Of a stretch of 64,000 nucleotides of DNA, positions 42,308 through 51,509 are shown piece after piece. Every line of letters starts with the position of its first letter. The stretch's first letter is position 1. The stretch is from positions 124,001-188,000 of the forward strand of contig JAEYSX010000002.1 of the NCBI GenBank assembly GCA_023434325.1, given 5' to 3'. The translations under genes and the position numbers were made by a program. The stretch comes from Candidatus Parcubacteria bacterium. GTDB lineage: Bacteria; Patescibacteriota; Saccharimonadia; Saccharimonadales; UBA4665. A model generated the notes under the pieces. The model saw only the letters and a program-made list of their open reading frames with translations, did not search any database and had not been told where the DNA came from.

Positions 42308-43513
42308 ATGGGACAAGAGGGTATTAAAGACGTGAGTCGAGACGTTATAGAGCTAAACGGAAACCGCTACGACGCCAAAACTGGCGCCAATCTTGGTAAA
42401 AGCCGCGTTATACCTAAGCACATTGTGGACAGCTTTACACAAGGCAAGGCTGTTGACGGGTTTGTCCGCAAGCCCGCAGTCAAGCAGCCGGCCAAAAAAA
42501 TAAGCGTCACTTCCGCAGTCGCCAGCAAAAAGCCTGTTACCAAACAAGCAGTTGCACCCCAAAACCGCATCGTGATCAAAAGTACAGCTACTCGTACACG
42601 AGCTACGGCAAATAACCTGCCTGCACACCGTCCAGAGCGCTCTAAAACGCTGGTGCGTCGTACCACGCGCAAGCCCGAGTTTAAGATGAAGACGGCTATA
42701 TCAAGGCCGAGCATTCCCGTAGAACTCGCCGCAAAACCCAACGCGGTACTGGTACGCAAGCGCTCAGTAACCAGCGTGGACGACACACGCCACGAGCGAG
42801 CCATGAAAACAAGCAAGCACACCGCCATAAAGCGCTTCTCGAACCCGCCCGTACACATCAAACCCGAGCAAGTTCCTGTTATCGCCGTACAGCCCGCGCC
42901 GCTGCATCTGATCGCGCCGCAATTGGTTACACAAAAACCTGCACCGGCAGCGCCTGCACGACCAGCCCACAAGCCGTCAAAAGATATTTTTGAGGCCGCC
43001 CTGGCTCAAGCCGCCAGTCACGAACAACCGGCACACAAAGTACGTCGTCGACGTAGCGGCAAGCGGCGAGCGGCAAACGTACTTGCCGTAATTGGCACCT
43101 TCCTGGTTATCGGCGGTTTTATTGGCTACCTCAATATGCCTGGCATCGAAATGCGAGTAGCATCCGTTCAGGCCGGCTTTGGCGCTTCGTTACCTGGCTA
43201 CACGCCGCTCGGCTACTCGCTTAACGGCAGGGTTGAGCGTGCAGGCAACGCTATCTCGGTAAGCTTCCGCTCCGGGTCTAGCAATTACCGCATTACCCAG
43301 CAACAATCCAACTGGGATAGTCAAACACTGCTTGATAGCACCTTGGCTCAAAACGACCGATACCAAACTGTCCAAAAAAACGGACAAACGGTCTACATCT
43401 ACGAAGGCGAGGGGATTAGCGCCTCTTGGATAAACGGTGGTGTACGCTACGATCTGACTGGTAATGCCGAGTTGTCCAAGGACGAAATCGCCTCTATAGC
43501 CGCAAGTATGTAA
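42308..43513 (+). CDS. Membrane protein with a basic cytoplasmic region and DUF4367-like outside domain
   Basis: The 401 residues comprise about 250 residues rich in Lys, Arg, Ala and Pro, a membrane helix at about 259-278 (VLAVIGTFLVIGGFIGYLNM) and a 110-residue C-terminal domain with GYTPLGYSLNGR, NYRITQQQSNWDS and VRYDLTGNAELSKDEI that resembles DUF4367. The start could also be GTG 42332, which has agaggg before it. It follows the ABC exporter genes and could be its regulator or anti-sigma-like partner, but that is inference. Confidence 0.7.
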   Translation: MGQEGIKDVSRDVIELNGNRYDAKTGANLGKSRVIPKHIVDSFTQGKAVDGFVRKPAVKQPAKKISVTSAVASKKPVTKQAVAPQNRIVIKSTATRTRATANNLPAHRPERSKTLVRRTTRKPEFKMKTAISRPSIPVELAAKPNAVLVRKRSVTSVDDTRHERAMKTSKHTAIKRFSNPPVHIKPEQVPVIAVQPAPLHLIAPQLVTQKPAPAAPARPAHKPSKDIFEAALAQAASHEQPAHKVRRRRSGKRRAANVLAVIGTFLVIGGFIGYLNMPGIEMRVASVQAGFGASLPGYTPLGYSLNGRVERAGNAISVSFRSGSSNYRITQQQSNWDSQTLLDSTLAQNDRYQTVQKNGQTVYIYEGEGISASWINGGVRYDLTGNAELSKDEIASIAASM

Positions 43514-43547
43514 AAACACTTGCGCGGTGCTGCATATAAGGATAATA

Positions 43548-44312
43548 ATGCCTTACGTGAGTAGTTTTTTTACCGCACTCTTCTGGAATGTTTGGGCTCA
43601 AAACCAAATCAGCACCGCGCGGCAACGTATGTTGCTAGCGCGACTTGACGATATTATCGCGACACACAACCCGGACGTACTGGGGCTAAACGAGGTACTG
43701 GCGGACAAAAATAACCGATCCGCAATACTGGATCACTTGCAAAAACAGGGCTACCAAACCTACTTTGCGCCATTCAGCCCAGAAAATCGCGACCATTTTA
43801 GCGGCTCGGCGCTGGCTTCGCGCATACCGCCAGACACAATCAACTACCATGATCTCGGCCCCGACAAATACGGCGCGATCCGCGGGTTTCCCGGTCACAC
43901 CATCAAACTCATACAGGCCAAGGTGCCTTACGGCAGTCGCCATGTAAACGTCGTTGTCAACCATCTTGCCCATCTGGTGCCATGGAACTGGCCAGCGCAC
44001 CTGACCCACCACAAAGCGTTTCGCAAACTGATGCGCGCGCCGGAACTACAATCGACTACGATCATTGGCGGAGATTTTAACCAGTTTAAGTTTATGCCAC
44101 GCATGTGGGGCGCCAAGTCGCTCTATCATCGCGCCACCGGCACAATTCTCAACCCCACCTGGAAGCTCATCGGCAAAATCCCAATCATTCAAGCCAACTA
44201 CGACAACGTGTTTTGGACAAAATGCAACACAATCAGCTTGCACGAGTTCAAAATTCTGGATCGCCACCCCTCCGACCACACACCGCTCATCACCAAATTT
44301 ATAGTAAAATAG
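43548..44312 (+). CDS. Endonuclease/exonuclease/phosphatase family protein
   Basis: The ATG at 43548 (aagg just upstream) gives 254 residues. EEP-fold motifs are present: FWNVWAQN, the metal Glu in GLNEVLA, the IIGGDFNQFK motif and the catalytic pair DRHPSDHTPL near the end. Substrates of this group range from DNA to phospholipids; the fold alone does not decide. No signal peptide is clear, although the first residues (SSFFTALFW) are hydrophobic. Confidence 0.85.
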   Translation: MPYVSSFFTALFWNVWAQNQISTARQRMLLARLDDIIATHNPDVLGLNEVLADKNNRSAILDHLQKQGYQTYFAPFSPENRDHFSGSALASRIPPDTINYHDLGPDKYGAIRGFPGHTIKLIQAKVPYGSRHVNVVVNHLAHLVPWNWPAHLTHHKAFRKLMRAPELQSTTIIGGDFNQFKFMPRMWGAKSLYHRATGTILNPTWKLIGKIPIIQANYDNVFWTKCNTISLHEFKILDRHPSDHTPLITKFIVK

Positions 44313-44380
44313 CCGCTCGCTAAAAACCATAGCGGCCAATTTACGCTATAACACCTCTGTTCAGAACGGTCTGGACGCTA

Positions 44381-44386
44381 TATAAT
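44381..44386 (+). promoter_or_regulatory. -10 box of gltX (leaderless)
   Basis: Consensus TATAAT ends 7 nt before ATG 44394; the spacer cccagat has no Shine-Dalgarno. Confidence 0.6.
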
Positions 44387-44393
44387 CCCAGAT

Positions 44394-45821
44394 ATGAAAC
44401 CGATCCGAACCAGATTTGCACCAAGCCCGACGGGCTATCTACATGTGGGCGGCGTGCGTACTGCTTTATTTGCGTGGCTTGTCGCCCGGCAGCAAGGCGG
44501 GCAGTTTATCCTTCGACTAGAAGACACCGATAAAGCGCGCGAGGTGGAGGGTTCCGGCCAGCACATTATGGATTCACTGGAGTGGCTGGGGATCAACTGG
44601 GACGAAGGCATCGGCAAGGGCGGCGCCTACGGCCCATACATCCAGAGCGAACGCCTGGCTACCTACACCGAATGGGCGCATAAACTGATTGCCAAGGGCA
44701 GGGCATATGCCGACCCGTACACCAAAGAAGAGGTCGATGAGTTCCGCAAGCAATCCCAAGCGGCCAAAAAACCGTTTTTGTTCCGCGATTACCGACCAGA
44801 GAATCCGCCCGAATGGGACGGCACCCAGCCTCTGCGTTTTAAGTCCGAACCAAAAGCATACACTTGGCAGGATATTGTCATGGGCGAGCTTTCGGCAGGC
44901 GAGGAAGCCGTAGACGACTTTATTCTTATCAAATCCGACGGTTATCCCACCTACAACTTTGCGCATATCATCGACGACCTACTGATGGAGTGTACGCACA
45001 CGATTCGCGCCCAAGAGTTTATTGCCAGCATTCCCAAATTTCTCAACCTGTACGAAGCGCTCGAGATTCAGCCACCGACTATGGCCATCGTACCGCCTGT
45101 CATGGGCCCAGACGGCAAAAAGAAGCTCAGTAAGCGCGACGGCGCCAAGGATATCCTCGACTATGCACGCGAGGGCTACCTACCAGAGGCACTTGTCAAC
45201 TTTATGGCCAGCTTGGGCTGGAACGACGGCACCGAACAAGAGGTCTTTACCGTTGACGAGCTGATTCAAAAGTTTAGCCTAGAGCGCGTGCAACGCAGCG
45301 GCGCCCGCTTTGACGAACAGCGCTTGCTCTGGATGAACGGCGCCCACATCCGCATGCTGCCGCTCGGCGAGCTTTACGAGCGATCGGCGGGATTCTGGCC
45401 GACAGAAGCCGAAGATTATGACGTCGAGTACCGCAAAATGGTGCTCGCGCTGGTGCAAGAGCGACTCAAATACTTTGCGGAACTACCGGCACTTACCATG
45501 TTCTTCTTCCGCGACTTGCCAATCAACCCTTCGCTTTGGCAAGATCACAAGCAGCTCAAAAAGCTCGAGAAAAATGAGATTATAAATCTGCTCGAGCAGA
45601 GTAAGGTCGTGCTCGAATCGAGCGATTTCGCAGCCGATGACCTTACCGAAAAGCTGAACAAATTGCTAACAGAAACCGAACAAAAACCGGCCGTTTTGTT
45701 TAGCCTTATCCGTATTGCCGTAACGCAAGCTCCAGCCAGCCCCGGCCTTGCCGACACACTCCATGTGCTTGGCAAAGAAACGTCGCTCCGTCGCCTAAGC
45801 GCGATGCTCGGCTCGCTCTAA
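44394..45821 (+). CDS. gltX: Glutamyl-tRNA synthetase
   Basis: The 475 residues match bacterial GluRS: class I HIGH-type motif FAPSPTGYLHVGG, KMSKS-type motif KKLSKRDGA, and a C-terminal anticodon-binding domain. The length is normal. It charges tRNA-Glu, and possibly tRNA-Gln if the organism uses the amidotransferase route; the window does not tell. Confidence 0.97.
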   Translation: MKPIRTRFAPSPTGYLHVGGVRTALFAWLVARQQGGQFILRLEDTDKAREVEGSGQHIMDSLEWLGINWDEGIGKGGAYGPYIQSERLATYTEWAHKLIAKGRAYADPYTKEEVDEFRKQSQAAKKPFLFRDYRPENPPEWDGTQPLRFKSEPKAYTWQDIVMGELSAGEEAVDDFILIKSDGYPTYNFAHIIDDLLMECTHTIRAQEFIASIPKFLNLYEALEIQPPTMAIVPPVMGPDGKKKLSKRDGAKDILDYAREGYLPEALVNFMASLGWNDGTEQEVFTVDELIQKFSLERVQRSGARFDEQRLLWMNGAHIRMLPLGELYERSAGFWPTEAEDYDVEYRKMVLALVQERLKYFAELPALTMFFFRDLPINPSLWQDHKQLKKLEKNEIINLLEQSKVVLESSDFAADDLTEKLNKLLTETEQKPAVLFSLIRIAVTQAPASPGLADTLHVLGKETSLRRLSAMLGSL

Positions 45822-45913
45822 GCAAATTTTGCTTTCGTAAAACCTAGTTTATGGTAAATCCACAGCAAGAATAGAGGCTGGAGCAGGGGGTGTGCGCCAA
45901 AAGCGAACCCTGC

Positions 45914-45919
45914 TACAAT
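45914..45919 (+). promoter_or_regulatory. -10 box of the DUF3048-kinase-receiver-UmuD operon
   Basis: TACAAT ends 7 nt before ATG 45927. The box overlaps the in-frame ATG at 45918, so 45927 is the more likely start. Confidence 0.5.
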
Positions 45920-45926
45920 GTTGCTT

Positions 45927-47216
45927 ATGATTGATGGAATGCTGCCGCCCAAGAGGCGATTCGACAATTTGCCGCCAAAAGACAGGGAACACTTGTCCAA
46001 CATTGTGGTAGGTGATCACTCTAAAGACGACTTTCGACCGCCCCAGCAGGTAGCCGCCCAAGACCAAGCCGGACCAGCCCCGGTGGTCCCAGGCACCCCA
46101 ACTCGCCCGCACCAATTGCCACCGCAAAACACATCGCCGCACCCACAGTCCAAACCCCCAAGGCGCTCACTCAGAGAATGGCTACGCGGCTTATCAAAAA
46201 AGCAAAAAATCATACTGACCGTAGTTGCCGCTCTGCTGGTTGCAGGTTCGATTATCGGTGCCTACTTTGCATTTTTTGCGAGCGAAGAGCAGCGTCCGGC
46301 AGCAGTTATCCAAAAGAAAGAAGAACCCAAGCCCACAACTGTCGCCTCAAGTCTTAGTGGCTTACAAGTCGATCCGGATATTAACGAACGTCCCGTCACG
46401 GCTGTGATGATCGAAAACAGCGTAGTGTCACGGCCGCAATCTGGCCTACTGCAAGCAAGCGTCGTGTTTGAAGCAATTGCCGAAGGCGGGATTACCCGCT
46501 TTGTAGCACTCTACCAAGACACCGAACCGGATTATGTCGGCCCAGTACGCTCGGCAAGACCCTACTACATGACATGGGCGCTCGGTTTTGATGCCGCATA
46601 TGCGCACGCCGGCGGTAGCGCCGATGCATTGTCGCTCATCAACCAATGGGGCGTTAAGGATTTGCCACATCACAACTCGTACTTTTGGCGAATAGGAGAG
46701 CGGTCCGCGCCGCACAACCTTTACACCTCTATACCTAAGTTACGTGAGTACGAGGCGTCTAAGGGCTTTGGTAAAGCAAACTTTACTCCGCTGCCGCGCA
46801 AAGAAAAAGAAACACCTGCAGCCACGCCGACAGCCCAAACAATCAACCTCAATATCTCTAGCGCAAACTTCAACGTCCAGTACGCATACGACGCAGCAAG
46901 CAACAGCTACAAGCGCGTCCTAGGCGGTACACCTCACACCGACGAAAAGTCCGGCACTCAAATTACGCCCAAGGTGGTCGTTGCCCTCATCGTACCCCAA
47001 GGCAAGGACGGTATTTACTCTACCTACCAAACCGTTGGTAGCGGCCAAGTTATGGTATTCCAGGACGGCGAGGTCAAAACCGGCACCTGGAAAAAGGACA
47101 GCAATAACCAAAACTTCACGTTCACCGACGCCAGCGGCGCCACACTCCAGCTCAACCCCGGTCAAACATGGTTTACTGTTCTCGGCGACGCCGGACAGGT
47201 AACATATACCCCCTAG
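45927..47216 (+). CDS. DUF3048 (YerB-like) membrane-anchored protein
   Basis: The 429 residues have a proline-rich cytoplasmic region, a membrane helix at about 92-116, and a two-part DUF3048 domain (about 140-425) with NERPVTAVMIEN, RPQSGLLQASVVFE, SARPYYMTWALGFDA and a C-terminal GQTWFTVL. YerB-type proteins are exported; their biochemical role is unknown. Three nt separate it from the histidine kinase gene, so it probably belongs to the same sensory operon. Confidence 0.85.
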   Translation: MIDGMLPPKRRFDNLPPKDREHLSNIVVGDHSKDDFRPPQQVAAQDQAGPAPVVPGTPTRPHQLPPQNTSPHPQSKPPRRSLREWLRGLSKKQKIILTVVAALLVAGSIIGAYFAFFASEEQRPAAVIQKKEEPKPTTVASSLSGLQVDPDINERPVTAVMIENSVVSRPQSGLLQASVVFEAIAEGGITRFVALYQDTEPDYVGPVRSARPYYMTWALGFDAAYAHAGGSADALSLINQWGVKDLPHHNSYFWRIGERSAPHNLYTSIPKLREYEASKGFGKANFTPLPRKEKETPAATPTAQTINLNISSANFNVQYAYDAASNSYKRVLGGTPHTDEKSGTQITPKVVVALIVPQGKDGIYSTYQTVGSGQVMVFQDGEVKTGTWKKDSNNQNFTFTDASGATLQLNPGQTWFTVLGDAGQVTYTP

Positions 47217-47219
47217 CAT

Positions 47220-48758
47220 ATGGATTATTTGCAAAAGTTCGTATCCCAGGTCAAAGGCAGCCTCTTTGCTATGCTGCTGCTCAACAACATGCTCCTGTTC
47301 CTGGCAGGATGGCTCCTGCACACTTTACTCGACTTAACCCTCATACAAACCGGAATCGGCGTTGGCGCCTTAGCGATCATCCTTCTGATTGTGCTACCAC
47401 ACCTTAACGCCTCATACATCACGCAGCCCACGAGACTTATTTGGCAGACAATCCTTCATATCGCCCCGGACGCTGCCAACGTTGCCGCCCCGGATCTTAA
47501 AAAGAAAAGTATTGGGCACGAGCTGGTGACATACCTTGCGGGCAACATCTACCAGTTGGCTAGCGTAGTAGACACGCTAGAGAAAACCGCGTTAACAGCT
47601 CCTCCAGACCTTACACACAACTTCGTGGCCAACAGCTTGCCGCTACCACTCATGGTGCTGGACAAAAATCAAACCGTGCTGTTTGCCAACGCCGCGATGT
47701 GCAACTACCTTGAGCGCGAAGCCAAAGATATAACGGGACAGAGCGTGTATTCGATACTCGATATGTCGTTCAGCAACCCACAGACATTTGACGCATGGCT
47801 CAAAACTGCGAAGTCCACCCAAGCCGTAGCCGACAAGTTCTGGGAGCGTGTACGGATTGATGTAGGCGACTACCGTAGGCGAAAACAATTCGACCTTGCC
47901 GCACATTACAACAAAAGTAACCCCAATGGGTTTGAGACCATGCTCGTGTTCTTTGACCACAGCGAGCGGTACGGCCGCGACGATCAGTCGCTCAGCTTTG
48001 TGGCGCTCGCCGTCCACGAGCTGCGCGTACCCGTCACCTTAATCCGCGGCTATATCGAGGCGATCGAAGAAGACCTGCAAGGCAGCGCTAATCCCGAAAC
48101 CGCCGACTTTATCCGTAAAATGCGGGCAGCCGCGCAATCACTCTCGGCGTTTATCAATAACATGCTCAATGTCGCCAGGGTAGAGAGCGACCAGCTTGTG
48201 CTCAACCTGCACGAAGAACAGTGGCCGAGCATCGTACAGACTGCAATTAGCGACTTATCTCTGCGCGCCAAATTGCACGGCGTCGAGATCACCACTGATA
48301 TCGCCGACAACCTGCCGACAGTCGGCGTCGACCGCGTAGGTATTTACGAGGTGCTCGTCAACCTCATCGACAACGCTATCAAGTATTCCGGCAACGGCCA
48401 GACCATCGCTGTCCGCTCGTCGCTTACCAAAGACGGCATGGTAGAAACGACTATCGAGGATAAAGGCGCGGGCATACCCACCAGTGTCTTGCCAAATCTG
48501 TTCGAAAAGTTTTATCGCTCGCACCGCTCGCGCAAACAAGTTGGCGGGACGGGGCTGGGGCTTTACCTGTCTAAATCCATCGTAGATGCGCATGGAGGCA
48601 GAATCTGGGTACGCAGCCAAGAAGGAAAGGGCAGCACTTTTGGTTTTACCGTCCAACCGTATCGCAACCTTGCCGACGAGCAAAAAACCGGCAACGACAA
48701 AGACATCGTTCGCGGCGCGCATGGCTGGATCAAAAACCACTCACTCTACAGCCGATAA
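47220..48758 (+). CDS. Membrane sensor histidine kinase with PAS domain
   Basis: The 512 residues comprise two membrane helices (about 17-36 and 41-60) with almost no outside loop, a PAS domain (about 135-245), a HisKA domain with the phosphorylated His in VALAVHELRVPV (His 266), and an HATPase domain with NLIDNAIKYS, DKGAGIP and GTGLGLYLSKSI. It probably senses a membrane or cytoplasmic signal. The receiver gene follows after 12 nt and a UmuD-like gene after that. Confidence 0.93.
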   Translation: MDYLQKFVSQVKGSLFAMLLLNNMLLFLAGWLLHTLLDLTLIQTGIGVGALAIILLIVLPHLNASYITQPTRLIWQTILHIAPDAANVAAPDLKKKSIGHELVTYLAGNIYQLASVVDTLEKTALTAPPDLTHNFVANSLPLPLMVLDKNQTVLFANAAMCNYLEREAKDITGQSVYSILDMSFSNPQTFDAWLKTAKSTQAVADKFWERVRIDVGDYRRRKQFDLAAHYNKSNPNGFETMLVFFDHSERYGRDDQSLSFVALAVHELRVPVTLIRGYIEAIEEDLQGSANPETADFIRKMRAAAQSLSAFINNMLNVARVESDQLVLNLHEEQWPSIVQTAISDLSLRAKLHGVEITTDIADNLPTVGVDRVGIYEVLVNLIDNAIKYSGNGQTIAVRSSLTKDGMVETTIEDKGAGIPTSVLPNLFEKFYRSHRSRKQVGGTGLGLYLSKSIVDAHGGRIWVRSQEGKGSTFGFTVQPYRNLADEQKTGNDKDIVRGAHGWIKNHSLYSR

Positions 48759-48770
48759 GAGAGGTTACGC

Positions 48771-49223
48771 ATGTCATCAACCAATCCGGATCAAAGATTA
48801 CAGCAACAAAGTTACCAAAAATACGTTAGAATAAAATCCATGGAACCCCAACAATCCCGCCGAAAAGTACTGATAATCGAAGACGAACACTTTATTAGCG
48901 AACTGTACGTCCGCTCGCTGACGCGCGCCGGGTACGAAACAATCGTAGAATTTGACGGCCAAAAAGGGTTGGAACTTGCCAAGTCCGACCAATTCGACAT
49001 TATCCTCCTCGACCTCATGATCCCCACCATCACCGGTATAGAGGTTCTGCGGCAGCTTCGCGCCGATGGCGCCCCCAAGCTCAAAGCCAAAATCGTAATC
49101 ACAACCAATCTCGAACAGCGCGAGGAACTTCGCTCCGATATCGAATCGCAAGCCGACGCCTATCTTGTTAAGGCCGAGATTACCCCACGCGAACTCGTCG
49201 AATTCCTCGACACCATCAAGTAA
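48771..49223 (+). CDS. Single-domain response regulator (receiver only)
   Basis: The 150 residues contain a complete receiver: acidic pair E37-D38, phosphoacceptor D81 in ILLDLMIP, T112 and K134. No DNA-binding or enzymatic output domain follows. The ATG at 48771 has a gagagg site; an alternative start at 48840 (127 aa) lies 7 nt after a TAGAAT box and would begin just before the receiver fold. The partner is presumably the kinase directly upstream; the output is unknown, and the next gene encodes a UmuD-like protein. Confidence 0.9.
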   Translation: MSSTNPDQRLQQQSYQKYVRIKSMEPQQSRRKVLIIEDEHFISELYVRSLTRAGYETIVEFDGQKGLELAKSDQFDIILLDLMIPTITGIEVLRQLRADGAPKLKAKIVITTNLEQREELRSDIESQADAYLVKAEITPRELVEFLDTIK

Positions 49224-49227
49224 CCTC

Positions 49228-49575
49228 ATGATGACGAGCGACAAACCACAAAACGGGGTGAGCATCCACACCGGCTTTCCCAACCCGGCGATCGATCAAC
49301 GCCTGCAAACGCTGGACTTTAACAAGCTACTTATACGGCACGCTGCCAGTACCTATATGTTCCGCATTAGCGGCAACGAGTGGGAAGGGGCAGGGATCTT
49401 TGATGGCGATATTGCTGTCATCGACCGCGCACTCGACCCCCGCAAAAGCGATACGGTAATCTGGTGGAACGAACAAGAAGGCGAATTCGCAATCACCACA
49501 TACACTGACATGCCCAAAGCCGCCGCCCTCTGGGGCGTCGTAACCACCACCATTCATCAGCTCCGCCAAGATTAA
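49228..49575 (+). CDS. UmuD'-like protein lacking the protease catalytic dyad
   Basis: The 115 residues align with E. coli UmuD from its cleavage point on: GFPNPAIDQ corresponds to GFPSPAADY, LDFNKLLIRHAASTYMF to the next block, IFDGDIAVIDRAL and WGVVTTTIHQLR to later ones. The catalytic Ser of SGDSM is Glu (SGNEW, E51) and the catalytic Lys of FTVKK is Thr (FAITT, T90). The Cys-Gly cleavage site is Thr-Gly and the N-terminal arm is missing. So it looks like a constitutive UmuD' form that cannot cleave itself or LexA-type targets. It starts 4 nt after the receiver gene. Confidence 0.85.
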   Translation: MMTSDKPQNGVSIHTGFPNPAIDQRLQTLDFNKLLIRHAASTYMFRISGNEWEGAGIFDGDIAVIDRALDPRKSDTVIWWNEQEGEFAITTYTDMPKAAALWGVVTTTIHQLRQD

Positions 49576-49609
49576 ACCCCCAAGGCTTTACGAGCCGCGC
49601 GCTTGCGCT

Positions 49610-49615
49610 TATACT
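49610..49615 (+). promoter_or_regulatory. -10 box of the ABC-2 exporter operon
   Basis: TATACT ends 10 nt before ATG 49626; no Shine-Dalgarno is visible. Confidence 0.4.
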
Positions 49616-49625
49616 CAGTATTTGC

Positions 49626-50549
49626 ATGACCGAGCCTGTTTTATCTGTCGATAACCTGATGAAAGACTACGGCACCTACCGAGCCGTTGATCAGATTTCG
49701 TTCGACATCAAAAAGGGCGAGGTATTCGGCCTGCTGGGGCCAAACGGTGCAGGAAAGTCGACAACCATCCAGATGCTGATGGGCGTGACATTGCCAACAT
49801 CCGGCACCATCCGCTATTTTGGCAAGGATTTTGCCAAACACCGCCAGGCAAGCCTACAGCGTGTCAATTACGCTTCGGCGTACAATTCGCTGCAGTACCG
49901 CATTAGTGTCGAGGATAACTTGCGTGTTTTTGCAGGACTCTACCTCGTCAAAAACCCCAACCAAAAGATAGACGAACTACTGGATTATTTTGAGATCCGC
50001 CGCCTAGCAAACGTCAAATACCGCGACCTTTCGGCGGGCGAAAAAACCCGCGTCAACCTGATCAAAGCTCTATTAAACGACCCTGAGCTTATCCTGATGG
50101 ACGAGCCTACCGCCTCGCTCGACCCTGACATTGCCGACAAAGTACTAGAGCTCATCGAAAAGCTGCGAGCCGAGCGCGAACTGGCGATACTCTTTACCAG
50201 CCACAATATGTCCGAGGTAGAGCGCGTCTGTGACCGCGTGGCATTTTTGCACAAAGGCAACATCGTAAGCCTAGACACGCCGCATGGCCACACCAAGCAA
50301 CTCGACAATGTTTTGTTGCGCCTGCAGATAGCCAGCAAACGCCAAGCGGCCGAGGATTTGCTACGCAGCCTTGGTCACACCTTCGAAAGACTATCCGCCG
50401 ACCTAATCGAAATCAAAACGACCTCTAAGGAGGTTGGCGGCATCATTGGCGGCATCAACGCCAAAGACATTAGCATTCAGGACATCGACCTGCAAAAACC
50501 CGATCTCAAAGACGTGTTCTTAGAGATCGCACGAGAGGGGCGCTCGTAA
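49626..50549 (+). CDS. ABC-2 type exporter ATP-binding protein
   Basis: The 307 residues carry Walker A GPNGAGKST, signature LSAGEKTR, Walker B LILMDEPTASLDPD and the H-loop FTSHNMSEVE, followed by an accessory C-terminal domain of about 90 residues, as in DrrA/NatA-type drug or polymer exporters. It overlaps the permease gene by one nt (TAATG). The substrate is unknown. Confidence 0.9.
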   Translation: MTEPVLSVDNLMKDYGTYRAVDQISFDIKKGEVFGLLGPNGAGKSTTIQMLMGVTLPTSGTIRYFGKDFAKHRQASLQRVNYASAYNSLQYRISVEDNLRVFAGLYLVKNPNQKIDELLDYFEIRRLANVKYRDLSAGEKTRVNLIKALLNDPELILMDEPTASLDPDIADKVLELIEKLRAERELAILFTSHNMSEVERVCDRVAFLHKGNIVSLDTPHGHTKQLDNVLLRLQIASKRQAAEDLLRSLGHTFERLSADLIEIKTTSKEVGGIIGGINAKDISIQDIDLQKPDLKDVFLEIAREGRS

Positions 50550-51343
50550 TGCAATCCGCGCAACGCATCTACGCCCTCATCGTGCAAGAAATGCTAATCA
50601 CACGGCGCTCGCTCGAAATATTTATGGATATTTTGTTCTTTCCGCTCATGAGCGTAATTTTATTCGGGCTCATCACCACTTTTATCACTGGGGTCAGAGA
50701 ATCTACCAGCGCCAGCTACATCATCGTTGGCGCCTTACTGTGGCAAATCGTTAGCATCAACCAATACAACGTCACCATGAGCACACTGTGGAGCGTATGG
50801 TCACATAACCTCACCAACATCTTTATCGCACCGATTTCTGTTCGCGACTACTTAACCGCACACATGCTGGCGGCAGGGCTACGCACGCTGTTTGTCGGCG
50901 TGCTTCTGGCGCTCGGCATCTTCTGGATGTTCGACTTTAACCTGCTGGATGTTGGCATTGCTAATCTAGCGCTATTCTTCGTCAACTTGTCACTATTTTC
51001 CTGGTGGATCGGCATTATCCTACTGGGATTAATCTTCCGCTATGGCACGCGAGTACAGGCGATTGCGTGGGGTGTGATATTCCTCTTTCAGCCGCTCACG
51101 GCTGCGTTTTTTCCGGTAGAAGTGCTGCCCGGCGCACTGCAGGCGATTGCATACAGCTTGCCGGCCACATACGTGTTCGAAGCCGCACGCGAGGCGCTTG
51201 CTAGCGGCGGCGTCGTCAACTGGCAATATGCGGTCGCCGCGCTGGCGCTCAACCTCGGATACTTTGCGCTATCACTTGTGGTATTTATGCACCTCTTCCG
51301 CCGCTCCAAAGACACCGGCCAATTCGCCCGCAACGATTTATAG
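50549..51343 (+). CDS. ABC-2 type permease
   Basis: The 264 residues form six membrane helices and contain the ABC-2 permease features, including FLFQPLTAAFFPVEVLPGALQ before the last helices. It pairs with the ATPase immediately upstream. The two genes lie between the UmuD-like gene and umuC, all on the same strand. Hairpin element copy D follows 23 nt after its stop. Confidence 0.88.
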   Translation: MQSAQRIYALIVQEMLITRRSLEIFMDILFFPLMSVILFGLITTFITGVRESTSASYIIVGALLWQIVSINQYNVTMSTLWSVWSHNLTNIFIAPISVRDYLTAHMLAAGLRTLFVGVLLALGIFWMFDFNLLDVGIANLALFFVNLSLFSWWIGIILLGLIFRYGTRVQAIAWGVIFLFQPLTAAFFPVEVLPGALQAIAYSLPATYVFEAAREALASGGVVNWQYAVAALALNLGYFALSLVVFMHLFRRSKDTGQFARNDL

Positions 51344-51366
51344 CTCGAAACAATTCGTTATTGAGC

Positions 51367-51467
51367 TGGCACGCCTTTCTCTCAAAAGAGATTCGGCTAT
51401 AGCCCGTAAGGAAAACAAGACGATTGCCGTTGGCGTTTCCGTGCTCTTTTGAGAGAAAGACGTGCCA
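51367..51467 (+). repeat. Dispersed hairpin element, copy D
   Basis: Arms of 24 nt (51367-51390 and 51444-51467) pair at 23 of 24 positions (C/A mismatch). The core is 53 nt, one T shorter than the others, with inner stem GGAAAAC and GTTTCC and apical GCC-GTT-GGC. It sits between the ABC-2 permease and umuC, 30 nt before the umuC -10 box. Confidence 0.9.
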
Positions 51468-51497
51468 AACAAACGTAAGAACCCAGCCCCAACACTG

Positions 51498-51503
51498 TAT
51501 GAT
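51498..51503 (+). promoter_or_regulatory. -10 box of umuC (leaderless)
   Basis: TATGAT ends 6 nt before ATG 51510 and supports that start over an in-frame GTG at 51462 inside the hairpin element. No LexA-type box was recognised by eye. Confidence 0.5.
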
Positions 51504-51509
51504 AAGAAC

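Noticed and set aside
42367..42972. 201-codon minus-strand frame
   Set aside because: It is antisense to the Ala/Pro/Lys-rich region of the DUF4367-like gene, where stop codons are rare by composition.
48840..49223. Treating the receiver start at 48840 as certain
   Set aside because: A TAGAAT box with 7-nt spacing supports it, but 48771 has a Shine-Dalgarno and operon-like spacing; both are kept open.
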